The notes: generated by a model not told the origin, from the letters alone. DNA of 64,000 bases from Lachnospiraceae bacterium NE2001 (GCA_900110635.1 FOEK01000002.1:186001-250000); one strand, 5' to 3'; counted from the stretch's first letter, positions 50,137 to 59,441 are shown. Program-made: numbers and translations.

Positions 50137-53100
50137 ATGCCAGATAAATCTAGATCACAGAAAAGAAAGAGTCAGTATGAGGAGTTTATATCCCAGTTTA
50201 GTGCAAATACAGAAAGTAAAACCTTAAGGAATGCAGGAGAGAAGCTGGGGAAGCTCTGGGACGATGTTAAGGTATATATGGATCCTGAAAAGCCGGTGGA
50301 GATTGATAGAAAGAAGCTTCAGTCTTTTCTTGATCAGTATGTAAGCATTGCCGATAGCTTTGCCAGTGTTCCTGATGATAAGGAAAGGCAGGCTTTGCAG
50401 AAGCTGCGCAAGATTATGGGTAAGGATATACGTATCATTAACTCTGCTCTTAAGCAGAAGAATAAGGATACATTTAATCTTCAGGAAATATTTGATAATT
50501 CCAGATCGATAATGGTAAAGGTTGATGAGAAAGCCATTGAGACAAAGGGCGGTGCTGTCAACTCCAGAATGCACATCAAGGTTGATAAGGACAACATTGA
50601 TGGCTATTTTACTGTGCATAATGAACCTTATGATTTTAATAAGGCGGTTAAGAATATCGCAATTAGCGTTGCAGGTGAAGATAAGGACTGTCAGAATTTT
50701 GTCAGATTTCTGTACAACACAAAGATTGTTGGAAAGAAGTACCCATCCGCTTTTATGAATCAGTTCATGATGGAAGCAAAAGAACATATGAAATGGAATG
50801 TGGGAATGACTGTTAATTCGGATGTAATAAAGACCAAGTACGAATCAAATACTGATTATAGAAATGCTTTTGTTGTTGCGTTATCTGAGGACATTAGAAA
50901 TTTCCTTAGAGCTAAAGGGATAGGCGAAAAAAATCCGAAGTACGACAAGCTGATGACATTTACAAATAAATTAGCTACTGGAAAAGGACTGGATTCACTT
51001 GTTGATGGCGCCGATAAGGTTTTTAAGGAAGTGAATCATGAAAGCATAATAAGTGGAAATGGCATCAACAAGAATTCTCGTATAGATAAGAGAAACTCTG
51101 CGATGTCAGCAGTGGCTGAAATGCTTGGTATGGAATATATCATAGCTCATTCAGAAAACATGCGTGTACAGGTTGGCGACAAGGAGTATAAAGGAACCTT
51201 TATGAAGAAGGCCGATGGCCTGGATCCTAAGAATCCAAAGGACTTTGATATTCTTAAGAAGACTACTCCAGAGAGCTTTGAAAATGCAGGTTTTATAAAA
51301 GATCTGGCTAACCTGCAGATCCTTGATTATATTTGTGGAAATACCGATAGACATTTTAACAATATGGTATTTCAGGTTGAGACTGTAAATGAAAATGGCA
51401 AAGATGTTCTGAAAGTTGTCGGAGTTCAGGGTATTGATAATGATTCAAGTCTTGGTTCAGCGGATATGTCGAAAACTCCGAAGTTTATGAGTTACGTTGA
51501 TCTGAAGGATATAAAGGTTATCCCAAGAGAGACAGCTGAATCTATTATGAAGTTTAAACCAGAAATGCTTCGTACAGTTCTTGCTGGTTATGATCTGTCA
51601 GATAAAGAGATTGAAAAAGCAATTACTCGTTTGGGACAGGTTAAAGATGCTATTAATCGTGGCTGGGCTACCAAAACCTATGAAGCAAAGGATGAGATAA
51701 AAAAGAAAACTGGTACTCCAGTGCTTAAAACAGTGGATGAAGAGGATTTTACTTATATAACTATTGATCACCATCTTTTTGATGATAAAGGTTATATAGC
51801 ATATAATAATAATCCTGATAATCCCAAATTAAAACCTACTGAAAATTTTAATCTTTATACGAGAGCAGAGCTTTTTGCTATGTCTGGCGATTTTCATTCT
51901 AATATGATGGATGAGTATTATGCTGGAATGGTTAAGCATATGAGTGCAGCGCGTGATTTTGAGAGAGAAGTAAAGAAGGCATATGATTTTCTCATTCCAG
52001 TTGAAAAAGGTGATGAAAGGAAAGATGTAAATAGAGCACCGAAGAAGATGACTGATGCTAATAAGAAGTCGGATGAGTTTAAGGAAATGCAAACGGCTCT
52101 TAAAAATCTGAAAACCACTATAAAGTCGAATTCTACTTATCTGAATCCTTTTAAACTAAAGGGACAGAATCTAGATTATGTTGCTCTTAAGCAAAGTGCA
52201 AGTGATGCTTTGTATGAGACAACAGATTACTATTCTATGCTACAGAGGAATATTGATAAAAAGAAGAAGGAAGGAAAAAATGTTACAAAGGAAGAGACGG
52301 AGTACGCTCAGAAGGTTAGAGATATAGTTGATAATCTTGAAGAGCTATATGGCGAATATACCAAGTTCCTTTCCTGCAGTCAGACATTTGATAAGCTAAA
52401 GGATGATAGGAAGCTTGTTGCTGATGATAATACAGCTATGCATACAAAACTTACAAATGCTGAAAAGAAGCCTGAGGAAGTAGATTCATTTGACAAGATA
52501 GAAAGAATGATCAGCCTAGACAAGGTTATGTGTCAGGAAAATATGGAAACCATTAGACGTGGTGAAGACGAAACATCATATCTTGGACAAGTTTGTATCG
52601 CTAATATGATGGAGATAAACTGCCGTGAGAATTATCTAAAGCTCATAAAGGGCAGTCTTACTCCGGAGGAGAAGAAGACCGCCCTGGAAGAAATCGCGAT
52701 AAGTGAGGAAATTAGATATTATTTCTTCAAGGAGGAGCAGCTTTCCAGAGAGTTTATAAAGAAACCTGGTATGATGGAGGAGTTTAAGGAGAATCTCCTT
52801 GAGTATAAGAGGAAGGATCCTAGATGGGAGCAGTCTCTGGAGCATATTGAGAAAAAGGCAGAGATGCTTAAGAATCCTCAAACTCCAGAGGAGATAAAGA
52901 CATTTAATCTGACAATGAAGAATGGTGGCGGAACAAAGCAGGATGAAATGACATTTTACCAGAAGTTTATTGACTTCACGAAAGAGGATCAGAAAGCTAT
53001 TTCCGACATAATTACAAATGTCACGAAGAATGAAGCTGAAAGACAGAAGGAAGCTGAAGCTTCAAAAATTAATGTAAAAGTACAGGGTCCTAAAAAATAA
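50137..53100 (+). CDS. Large protein with PI-kinase/HipA-like kinase motifs
   Basis: 987 residues, hydrophilic, without signal peptide or membrane helix. Near residues 351-358 lies KGTFMKKADG, a candidate ATP-lysine strand. Near 394-408 comes LDYICGNTDRHFNNMVFQ, closely matching the catalytic loop (DRHxxN) of PI3/4-kinase-like and HipA-like kinases. Near 431-438 is GIDNDSSLG, with Asp at the metal-binding DFG-equivalent position. So a complete kinase core sits at about 330-530. The N-terminal 300 residues and the Lys/Glu-rich, probably coiled-coil C-terminal 400 are unfamiliar. AGGAGG precedes the ATG. Monocistronic. Similar cores occur in bacterial effector and toxin kinases; whether this one is secreted is unknown. 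Confidence 0.7.
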   Translation: MPDKSRSQKRKSQYEEFISQFSANTESKTLRNAGEKLGKLWDDVKVYMDPEKPVEIDRKKLQSFLDQYVSIADSFASVPDDKERQALQKLRKIMGKDIRIINSALKQKNKDTFNLQEIFDNSRSIMVKVDEKAIETKGGAVNSRMHIKVDKDNIDGYFTVHNEPYDFNKAVKNIAISVAGEDKDCQNFVRFLYNTKIVGKKYPSAFMNQFMMEAKEHMKWNVGMTVNSDVIKTKYESNTDYRNAFVVALSEDIRNFLRAKGIGEKNPKYDKLMTFTNKLATGKGLDSLVDGADKVFKEVNHESIISGNGINKNSRIDKRNSAMSAVAEMLGMEYIIAHSENMRVQVGDKEYKGTFMKKADGLDPKNPKDFDILKKTTPESFENAGFIKDLANLQILDYICGNTDRHFNNMVFQVETVNENGKDVLKVVGVQGIDNDSSLGSADMSKTPKFMSYVDLKDIKVIPRETAESIMKFKPEMLRTVLAGYDLSDKEIEKAITRLGQVKDAINRGWATKTYEAKDEIKKKTGTPVLKTVDEEDFTYITIDHHLFDDKGYIAYNNNPDNPKLKPTENFNLYTRAELFAMSGDFHSNMMDEYYAGMVKHMSAARDFEREVKKAYDFLIPVEKGDERKDVNRAPKKMTDANKKSDEFKEMQTALKNLKTTIKSNSTYLNPFKLKGQNLDYVALKQSASDALYETTDYYSMLQRNIDKKKKEGKNVTKEETEYAQKVRDIVDNLEELYGEYTKFLSCSQTFDKLKDDRKLVADDNTAMHTKLTNAEKKPEEVDSFDKIERMISLDKVMCQENMETIRRGEDETSYLGQVCIANMMEINCRENYLKLIKGSLTPEEKKTALEEIAISEEIRYYFFKEEQLSREFIKKPGMMEEFKENLLEYKRKDPRWEQSLEHIEKKAEMLKNPQTPEEIKTFNLTMKNGGGTKQDEMTFYQKFIDFTKEDQKAISDIITNVTKNEAERQKEAEASKINVKVQGPKK

Positions 53101-53138
53101 TAATTTAAATATATTAATTATAATAATGATAATTTGGG

Positions 53139-53168
53139 AAAAGGTGGCAAATGCTTGTCACCTTTTTT
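53139..53168 (+). terminator. Intrinsic terminator
   Basis: AAAAGGTG and CACCTTTT, extended by GCAA/TTGT, with a T run; it follows the kinase-like gene. Confidence 0.85.
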
Positions 53169-53251
53169 CGTGTGCAGAAATCCCAAATATAAAGAATAAA
53201 AAGATTTAAGAAATTCTTTAAGTTTTACTTTTATATTGTAAACAGAACAAA

Positions 53252-53326
53252 ATGTGCAATTGGGGACGGACCTATGTGCAATTGGGGACGGACCTATGTG
53301 CAATTGGGACTGTCCCCATTGCACAT
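53252..53326. repeat. Dispersed palindrome, tandemly extended copy 4
   Basis: Two perfect 22-bp tandem units (53252-53273, 53274-53295), each ATGTGCAATTGGGGACGGAC plus CT, are followed by a near-palindrome at 53296-53326. It shows how the family may grow by unit duplication. The ABC gene's ribosome-binding site comes immediately after. Confidence 0.9.
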
Positions 53327-53339
53327 GAAAGGAGAAGAG

Positions 53340-54269
53340 ATGTCTGAGATAATCGTTGATGTTAAGAATATGAAGAAGCAGTATGGAAAGCAGATGGCAC
53401 TGGACAGTGTTTCTTTCCAGATTAAGAAGGGAAGCATTGTGGGACTCATCGGGCCAAATGGAGCTGGCAAGACTACCATGATGAAGATAATGGGAGGCCT
53501 AGCCTTTCCGACTGGTGGCGAGCTGGAAATGTATGGCGCCACTGATGAGAAGGGACTTAACCATGCCAGGACAAGGATGAGCTTTATGATTGAGACTCCG
53601 TATGAGAAGGAGAAGATGACTGCTCGCGAGAATCTTGAGAAGCAGAGGCTTCAGAAGGGTATTCCGGATAAGAAAAGAATCGATGAGGTGCTGGAGATTG
53701 TTAATCTGCAGGATACTGGGAAGAAGATAGTTAAGAACTTCTCTCTCGGTATGAGACAACGTCTCGGACTTGCAAATGCACTTATGGGAAAGCCTGAGTT
53801 TATGGTTTTAGATGAGCCGATCAACGGACTTGATCCTGAGGGTATCGTTGAGATAAGAGAACTATTCAGAAAGCTTAACAAGGAAGAGGATATCACTTTG
53901 ATTATTTCCTCTCACATTCTAAGCGAACTGTCGCTGCTATGTACAGATTACATCTTCATCAACCATGGACAGATTAAAGGTACATTTACTGCTGAGGAGC
54001 TGAGGGCTGCCTGCAGTGAGTACTACCATATAAATACTGACAACAACGAGAAGGCCAGCTCGATACTCACAAGAGAATGTGGCATCAAGACGGTCGAAGC
54101 TCTGGAAGACGGAAGTCTCCGTATATACGAGAAGCTGGATGAGATTCGCGATATTTCACGTACACTCTATGAAAATGGAATTATTCCGATTGAACTATCT
54201 AAGAACGAAGTTAACTTAGAGGATTACTATATGCGTATGGTACAGGACGTGCAATCGCAGAGCAAGTAG
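53340..54269 (+). CDS. ABC transporter ATP-binding protein (BcrA type)
   Basis: 309 residues from the ATG at 53340 (AAAGGAG 5 nt upstream); a longer frame would translate the repeat and is rejected. Walker A GPNGAGKTT, signature FSLGMRQRLG, Walker B FMVLDEPINGLDP and H-loop SSHILSEL are intact, followed by the usual C-terminal extension. Clearly related to the ATPase at 11570. Its last codons form one arm of the foldback element at 54246-54401. Two permeases and an S41 peptidase follow in the same direction, an arrangement reminiscent of lantibiotic self-protection or peptide export. Confidence 0.92.
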   Translation: MSEIIVDVKNMKKQYGKQMALDSVSFQIKKGSIVGLIGPNGAGKTTMMKIMGGLAFPTGGELEMYGATDEKGLNHARTRMSFMIETPYEKEKMTARENLEKQRLQKGIPDKKRIDEVLEIVNLQDTGKKIVKNFSLGMRQRLGLANALMGKPEFMVLDEPINGLDPEGIVEIRELFRKLNKEEDITLIISSHILSELSLLCTDYIFINHGQIKGTFTAEELRAACSEYYHINTDNNEKASSILTRECGIKTVEALEDGSLRIYEKLDEIRDISRTLYENGIIPIELSKNEVNLEDYYMRMVQDVQSQSK

Positions 54270-54401
54270 CGAACGAGCAAGCTTGCTTGCAGAGTGAGCT
54301 GCTTGGTTCTGCGATTATAGGGAGTTTACTCCCGACATCGCTGAACAAAAGGCTCGAAGAGCCGACGGATGCTATGGCATCCGGTTCAGCGATTGCACGT
54401 C
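54246..54401. repeat. Nested foldback element with alternative pairings
   Basis: An outer perfect 13-bp stem joins GACGTGCAATCGC (54246-54258) to GCGATTGCACGTC (54389-54401). Inside are AATCGCAGA/TCTGCGATT (54253-54316), GGGAG/CTCCC (54320-54333), ATCGCTGAAC/GTTCAGCGAT (54337-54393), GGCTC/GAGCC (54351-54363) and CGGATGC/GCATCCG (54366-54383). Several are mutually exclusive, so two global folds are possible. It bridges the end of the ATPase gene and the intergenic region. It could be a mobile palindromic element or a structured mRNA segment. Confidence 0.85.
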
Positions 54402-54426
54402 TTGATATAAACAGAAAGGAACAAAA

Positions 54427-55227
54427 ATGATCAACATTATAAAATCGTTAAATTACAGTGCCCGTCGGGACACGGTAATATGGATCACAATAATTACGCT
54501 GCTTATTTTACCCCTCTTTATTCTTTATATATCGGGTATGATCAATCCTGATTTAGGTTCAGACTTTACTTCCAGTATATATTTCGCCAGTAATCAGTCA
54601 GGAACAGTATTTACATTTCTGAGCTTTGGGATAATGATTTTCGCCTGCAAACTAATGGCTGGAGATGCGGGTGATAAGACTATCAATTATGAATTTATGG
54701 CAGGTCATAGTCGAAAGCGGATATTTATTGGAAGAACCATAGCGGCGTTTCTCTGGGGCGCTGTACTCGTATTTATACTCATGATACTTCCATTTGGATA
54801 TCTGACTATTATCTATGGCTGGGGACCAGAGACTAATATGAATGAAGTGCTTTTCAGATGTTTCCTCACTCTGTTTCCAATAATCAGATTTACAGCGCTG
54901 ACTATGATGATTGCTAGTATTTCGAGGAGTGCCGGAAAAGGGATAGCACTTAGCTATGCACTGTATATGGTAATAGTTATGGCGGCTTCTGTTATTCAGG
55001 ATGTGTTTGAGAAGGATTTAGTATATCCATTTAGTATGACAAATGCAGCAACACTGCTTACAACAACTAATTCCCGAAATGTAGTTATAGATGGAAAGAC
55101 CATTACAATTTTTGATACAGCAGTTCCTGGAGATATGATATGGAAGACCATAAGTGTATCGCTGGTATGTGCAGTCATATATCTGATTATAGCTTATATA
55201 AACTTTATAAAGACGGATAGGGATTAA
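54427..55227 (+). CDS. ABC-2-type permease subunit
   Basis: 266 residues, about six membrane helices, with an ABC-2 pattern (KTINYEFMAGHSRKRIFIGR after helix 2). That motif recurs as VANYEVLSGHSRKSIFFAR in the next protein, so the two are paralogous halves of one channel. GAAAGGA precedes the ATG. Partner ATPase at 53340. Confidence 0.87.
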   Translation: MINIIKSLNYSARRDTVIWITIITLLILPLFILYISGMINPDLGSDFTSSIYFASNQSGTVFTFLSFGIMIFACKLMAGDAGDKTINYEFMAGHSRKRIFIGRTIAAFLWGAVLVFILMILPFGYLTIIYGWGPETNMNEVLFRCFLTLFPIIRFTALTMMIASISRSAGKGIALSYALYMVIVMAASVIQDVFEKDLVYPFSMTNAATLLTTTNSRNVVIDGKTITIFDTAVPGDMIWKTISVSLVCAVIYLIIAYINFIKTDRD

Positions 55228-55229
55228 AT

Positions 55230-56018
55230 ATGAAAAATATAATGAAATCTATATGGTATGAAATACTTCACAGCAAAATGATGATCAGAATATACATACT
55301 ATTTATGGTTATTATGGGACTATTTGCGGTACTAAATGTTGGAGATTCAGTGCAGAAGGGTCATGCCAGCGGAATGGTAGCAGAAAATCCATTACTTATA
55401 TACGAATTCCCGATATTTATGTTATCGATAATAGTCGGAATAATCTGTGGAGAAGACTATAAAGATAAGGTTGCTAACTACGAGGTTCTCTCGGGGCACT
55501 CCCGGAAAAGCATATTCTTTGCAAGAAGCCTTATGGGAATAATAGTGGGATCAGTACTTTCGACTATTCTATGTATTGTTCCATTAATAGTTGGAATAAT
55601 AGTGGATGGCTGGGGCGATGCTCTGGTTCTCAGTGATGTGATTATAAGAATACTTCTCTTGTTCTTCCCGATGCTTAGACTTGCTGCATTTTTAGCACTG
55701 ATCACATTTCTTGTTAAAAATCAGTATGTGATGATGGCTTCAGGCTTTGTCATAATGATGGGATGCTCATTACTTCAAACCGTGATTACAGATTCGAAGA
55801 ATATATTTATTAGCATATTTAATATGGCTCTTCTTTTGTCCTTTGATAGCTGGAGTATATACAATCTGGATCCGGTTAATGGGCTAGTGACGTATAACTC
55901 TTATGTCAGTACAGTAACTCCAGAACTTGTGATTGGAACTATCACTGCGTCGCTGGTGATGACAGCATTTTACCTCTTTATGGGATATGCGCTTTTTAGA
56001 CGTGATGATTTGAGCTAG
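55230..56018 (+). CDS. ABC-2-type permease subunit (paralogue)
   Basis: 262 residues with the same six-helix plan and the GHSRKSIFFARS motif. It begins 2 bp after the previous stop with no clear Shine-Dalgarno, indicating translational coupling and likely equimolar heterodimer formation, as in LanEG-type transporters. Confidence 0.87.
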   Translation: MKNIMKSIWYEILHSKMMIRIYILFMVIMGLFAVLNVGDSVQKGHASGMVAENPLLIYEFPIFMLSIIVGIICGEDYKDKVANYEVLSGHSRKSIFFARSLMGIIVGSVLSTILCIVPLIVGIIVDGWGDALVLSDVIIRILLLFFPMLRLAAFLALITFLVKNQYVMMASGFVIMMGCSLLQTVITDSKNIFISIFNMALLLSFDSWSIYNLDPVNGLVTYNSYVSTVTPELVIGTITASLVMTAFYLFMGYALFRRDDLS

Positions 56019-56035
56019 ATAAGAAAGGATTTATT

Positions 56036-57841
56036 ATGGATTTTTCGTTTAGTTTAATAGAACTTGGTTTAATGATACTTCTCTTTATAGTGGCTGGTCT
56101 TTCGGTGAAGCAGGTATCTAATAAGTGGCGTGTTCTATATGCTGCTCCGACTTTCTTTGCATTAACACTTGTTATACTGGATGGCTTTGACTATTTTCAT
56201 ATCTTTCTCTATCTTGGAGCGGCACTTCAGATTGTTGCGCTCTTCTTTGGACTAGGTAAGGTAAAACAGAAGAGAGTTTTAGCTATAGTTTCTGCGGCAA
56301 TGATCATAGTGCATATGGTGATCATCTCAATCTGCCCTGGTTATCACAGGCTTCCTATATATGATGATTTTGAGAAAGCGTTTAATACTCTGAAGAATCA
56401 TTATGTTCTCGCTGAAGAAAAGGGTATTGATTTTGACGAGCTTTATGCAAAGTATAATCCTCTCTTTAAGAAGATTGATAGGGAACAGGACTATATTGAA
56501 AACTATAAGGTATGGCAGCAGTTTACTCGTGAATTTTATGACGGTCATGTAGGCTATTATATGAAGTCGGATGGACTAATGCCTATGGCGTTTTGTTTGT
56601 CTTATGGAAATGACTATGGTCTCTCTCTTGCAAGACTGTCTAGTGGTGAGTTTGTTGCGATAAATGTGGAAGGTTATGATAATTCTTACTCTATAGACAG
56701 TACTGAACATGATGATCTGCAATTCTATACTGTGAAGGATAGTTTACAGCCTGAAGATGCCGAAGCAAATAGGTTGACGCTGAAGAATGCTGGAATAAAA
56801 AATGGTACTGTGATCACAAAGTGGAATGGCAAGTCGATAGATGAATACTATGACGAAGTGACTTATTACGTTGGCCAGTATCCAGATAAGGAAAATGAAG
56901 AGTTCGATCTTCCAATCTATGTTGCCGGAATGGGTAAGGATATGAACTACGGTGATACATATGTGCCTGGGGAAGATGTAGAGTCAAAGTCTGGGGAAAG
57001 AATAACGGATAACCCGACAGTTGATATAACATATATTGATGAAAGTGGTGAAGAGCAGACTGTTACAGTTCCGAGCCTTGGAATATATGCACCAAGAATG
57101 TATGACACCATGAATAAAATATATGATGGAGTTAATGTGACTAATCTTACCTGGCAGGAAATCAATTCAGAAACCTATATGCTCCGAATAAGTGAGATGG
57201 CTTATGATGAGAAAACCTATACTGGATCAGATTATTCAGAGATGACAGATAAGCTGAGAGACGAAATTCTCGGTCTTAAAGAATCAGGAGTTAAAAAACT
57301 GGTCTTCGATCTCAGGTCAAATGGAGGCGGCAGTCCTTACTTTGTCGAAGGAATCGCCCAGCTGTTTGCTCCGAAAGGTGAGCATCTTACCTACTACAGT
57401 GCAGTGATAAATGAAGAGACAGCCACCTACGAAAGAGACGAGAATGGCAAGTACAAGATGGGTGTTCCTTCATCCTATGTAGGTGAGGATCTATGGCATG
57501 ATGGCGAGGTTATACTTCTTGTTAATTCACGTACTGTAAGTGCCGGCGATGATATGACTTATATGATGGGTGATTTCCCAAATGTAAAAATAATCGGACT
57601 CACAAGCAGCAATAGCTCATGCCAGGCGGTTACATCGGTTCATGGTATGGAATTCGGTTCTCTTAGTTTCTCGGCGGTTCCAAATCTTCTTCCGGATGGA
57701 GAGATAGCAATCGATACTTATACAGACCATGTGGGCAGGACCCCATTTGACGAAAAGATTCCTTTTACTCAGGATTATGTTACAGCGGTCTTTGATAACG
57801 GAGAGGACTATCTCCTTAACTATGCAGCAAATGATTTTTAA
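56036..57841 (+). CDS. S41-family peptidase with N-terminal membrane domain
   Basis: 601 residues: three or four membrane helices in the first 105, then an extracytoplasmic part. A helical and PDZ-like region precedes the S41 core, with KLVFDLRSNGGGSPYFVEG and, about 60-70 residues later, LVNSRTVSAGDDMTYMMGDF holding the probable catalytic Ser of the SAG motif. A family Lys/Glu partner cannot be assigned by eye. AAAGGA precedes the ATG, 17 bp after the permease. Tail-specific proteases of this type process secreted proteins; here it may mature or degrade the peptide handled by the adjacent ABC exporter (inference). Confidence 0.82.
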   Translation: MDFSFSLIELGLMILLFIVAGLSVKQVSNKWRVLYAAPTFFALTLVILDGFDYFHIFLYLGAALQIVALFFGLGKVKQKRVLAIVSAAMIIVHMVIISICPGYHRLPIYDDFEKAFNTLKNHYVLAEEKGIDFDELYAKYNPLFKKIDREQDYIENYKVWQQFTREFYDGHVGYYMKSDGLMPMAFCLSYGNDYGLSLARLSSGEFVAINVEGYDNSYSIDSTEHDDLQFYTVKDSLQPEDAEANRLTLKNAGIKNGTVITKWNGKSIDEYYDEVTYYVGQYPDKENEEFDLPIYVAGMGKDMNYGDTYVPGEDVESKSGERITDNPTVDITYIDESGEEQTVTVPSLGIYAPRMYDTMNKIYDGVNVTNLTWQEINSETYMLRISEMAYDEKTYTGSDYSEMTDKLRDEILGLKESGVKKLVFDLRSNGGGSPYFVEGIAQLFAPKGEHLTYYSAVINEETATYERDENGKYKMGVPSSYVGEDLWHDGEVILLVNSRTVSAGDDMTYMMGDFPNVKIIGLTSSNSSCQAVTSVHGMEFGSLSFSAVPNLLPDGEIAIDTYTDHVGRTPFDEKIPFTQDYVTAVFDNGEDYLLNYAANDF

Positions 57842-57872
57842 CTGCTGCTTGTAACAACGATTACTAAAAAAG

Positions 57873-57958
57873 TTGATATATAAAGCCTGGATTGATATAC
57901 TTATGCTTGTTTTGAATTAGTGTAACTGTTTGATAGAGTTAATCTACTGAACAGTTAC
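57873..57958 (+). promoter_or_regulatory. Promoter of the dehydroquinate synthase gene with leader inverted repeat
   Basis: TTGATA (57873-57878) and extended -10 TGATATACT (57893-57901) at 17 bp. In the leader GTAACTGTT (57922-57930) is complemented by AACAGTTAC (57950-57958). Confidence 0.65.
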
Positions 57959-57981
57959 TTATTGTAAGAAAGCAGGTGTAT

Positions 57982-59094
57982 ATGAAAAGCTTTAGAGTAG
58001 ATTTAAAAAAGGTTGTTGATGACAGCTACGATATTCAGGTAGGTTATAAATTACAGGACAGTCTTATCCAGGATATTCAGAATGGCCTGGTTGGAAAGAT
58101 ACATAAGTTCGCTGTTATTACAGATAGTATAGTTGAAGGTCTTTATGCAGTACCAATATGTGATATGTTAAAGGAGGCTGGATATCAGGTTGACCTCTTT
58201 ACATTTCAGGAGGGAGAGAAGAGCAAGACTCGCGAAGTAAAGGCAGAGCTTGAGGATCAAATGCTTTCGAAGGGCTACAGAAGAGACTGCTGCATAATCG
58301 CTATTGGCGGCGGAGTAGTGACTGATCTTGCTGGTTTCCTTGCTGGAACCTTCGGACGTGGAGTACCATTTATCAATTATGCCACTACCCTTCTTGCAGC
58401 TGCAGATGCTTCGGTTGGCGGAAAGACTGCGGTTGATACTCCTCTTGCTACAAATCTTATCGGTCTCTTTAATCAGCCGAAGAAGGTTTATATAGATATT
58501 GCAACCTGGAGTACACTTCCAAAGAGGCAGATAATCAGTGGTCTTGCTGAGACAATTAAGCATGCGTGTATGGCAGATAGAGAGTTCTTCGATTATCTTG
58601 ATGCACATATGGAGGATATACTCAGTCTCGATAAGGAGGCCTGCGAACACATTTCAGAGGAGAACTGCCGTATCAAATACGAGGTTGTCATGAAGGATGA
58701 GAGAGAGTCAGGACTGCGTGAGATATTGAATCTTGGACATACAGTGGGACGTGCGGTGGAAACAGTAAGTGATTATGAGCTGATGCACGGCGAAGCAGTT
58801 TCAATCGGTATGGTTGCAGAGGTAATGCTGGCTGAAAGACTGGGACTTCTCTCTGCAGATGATAGAGACAAATGCATAGCGCTTCTGGCAAAGGCAGGAC
58901 TTCCAACTGAAATCCCTGATTACATCGATAGAGAAGCACTGGTGAAGAAGCTTTATACTGATAAGAAAGTGCGTGACGGAAGACTGCGCTTTGTGCTTCA
59001 GGACTCTATCGGCAGTGTGAAGGAGTTTGAACCAGGCGTCTTCGCAGCACCACTGGAAGAAGACTTTGTGAGAGAAGTAATTATGGCAATGTAG
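57982..59094 (+). CDS. aroB: 3-dehydroquinate synthase family enzyme
   Basis: 370 residues; the ATG at 57982 is preferred over a GTG two codons upstream because of spacing from AGCAGG. Family motifs: EGEKSKT, AIGGGVVTDLAGFLAGTFGRG (NAD-binding glycine loop), PTTLLA-like ATTLLAAADASVGGKTAVD, GLAETIKHAC, LNLGHTVGRAVE and MHGEAVSIGM with metal-binding His and Glu. Known reaction: DAHP to 3-dehydroquinate in the shikimate pathway, using NAD and a divalent metal. ADASVGGKTAVDT and ATN in place of the usual GKN are slightly unusual, so another sugar-phosphate cyclase of the superfamily is not excluded. No other aro gene is adjacent. Confidence 0.85.
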   Translation: MKSFRVDLKKVVDDSYDIQVGYKLQDSLIQDIQNGLVGKIHKFAVITDSIVEGLYAVPICDMLKEAGYQVDLFTFQEGEKSKTREVKAELEDQMLSKGYRRDCCIIAIGGGVVTDLAGFLAGTFGRGVPFINYATTLLAAADASVGGKTAVDTPLATNLIGLFNQPKKVYIDIATWSTLPKRQIISGLAETIKHACMADREFFDYLDAHMEDILSLDKEACEHISEENCRIKYEVVMKDERESGLREILNLGHTVGRAVETVSDYELMHGEAVSIGMVAEVMLAERLGLLSADDRDKCIALLAKAGLPTEIPDYIDREALVKKLYTDKKVRDGRLRFVLQDSIGSVKEFEPGVFAAPLEEDFVREVIMAM

Positions 59095-59099
59095 GAGCC

Positions 59100-59150
59100 G
59101 CTGATATACTTGTGTAAAAAATACGCTGATATGCTAGTGTAAAAAAATGC
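59100..59150 (+). repeat. Tandem 25-bp repeat
   Basis: GCTGATATACTTGTGTAAAA and the following five bases (59100-59124) recur with two changes and one insertion at 59125-59150, just before the -35 of the next promoter. Confidence 0.7.
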
Positions 59151-59179
59151 TTGCATTTTGATTTACGTTTTGATATTCT
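59151..59179 (+). promoter_or_regulatory. Sigma-A promoter of the ABC-F leader
   Basis: TTGCAT (59151-59156) and TATTCT (59174-59179) at 17 bp. It would start a transcript near 59186 containing a short frame and a terminator before the ABC-F gene. Confidence 0.65.
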
Positions 59180-59210
59180 ACGAAAGAACTTTGAATTAAG
59201 GAGGAGACCA

Positions 59211-59234
59211 ATGAGAAAGATTTCTTGCAGATAA
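59211..59234 (+). CDS. Putative leader peptide MRKISCR
   Basis: A seven-codon frame with a very strong AAGGAGG 5 nt upstream, placed between a promoter and an intrinsic terminator ahead of an ABC-F gene. This is the usual anatomy of ribosome-mediated attenuators of antibiotic-resistance ABC-F genes. The DNA after it (59235-59400) holds no intact gene; a broken reading frame (EKDFLQITFEDAV, stop, then a hydrophobic stretch) could instead mark a decayed gene. Confidence 0.5.
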   Translation: MRKISCR

Positions 59235-59400
59235 CTTTTGAAGATGCAGTTTAGATACAGGCGTTAATTGTAACGACTGGTGTGCTTTGCATATGTGTGC
59301 TTGGCATATGTCTTAACTGTGGGATGCAAGAAATAATTCATAGTGGTTTCCGATATAGATATAGAACAGCTTTTTTTAGGCATAGTTTTTTAGCATTTCT

Positions 59401-59437
59401 ATCACCGCAGGATTATTCCTTGCGGTGATTTTGTTTT
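59401..59437 (+). terminator. Intrinsic terminator in the ABC-F leader
   Basis: ATCACCGCA (59401-59409) pairs with TGCGGTGAT (59421-59429), followed by TTTGTTTTG. It lies 170 nt after the leader peptide and 76 nt before the ABC-F start, a position suited to conditional termination. Confidence 0.75.
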
Positions 59438-59441
59438 GTGC

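Noticed and set aside
53252-53326. CRISPR-like tandem repeats
   Set aside because: Only two 22-bp units in direct contact, no spacers and no cas genes; they belong to the dispersed palindrome family.
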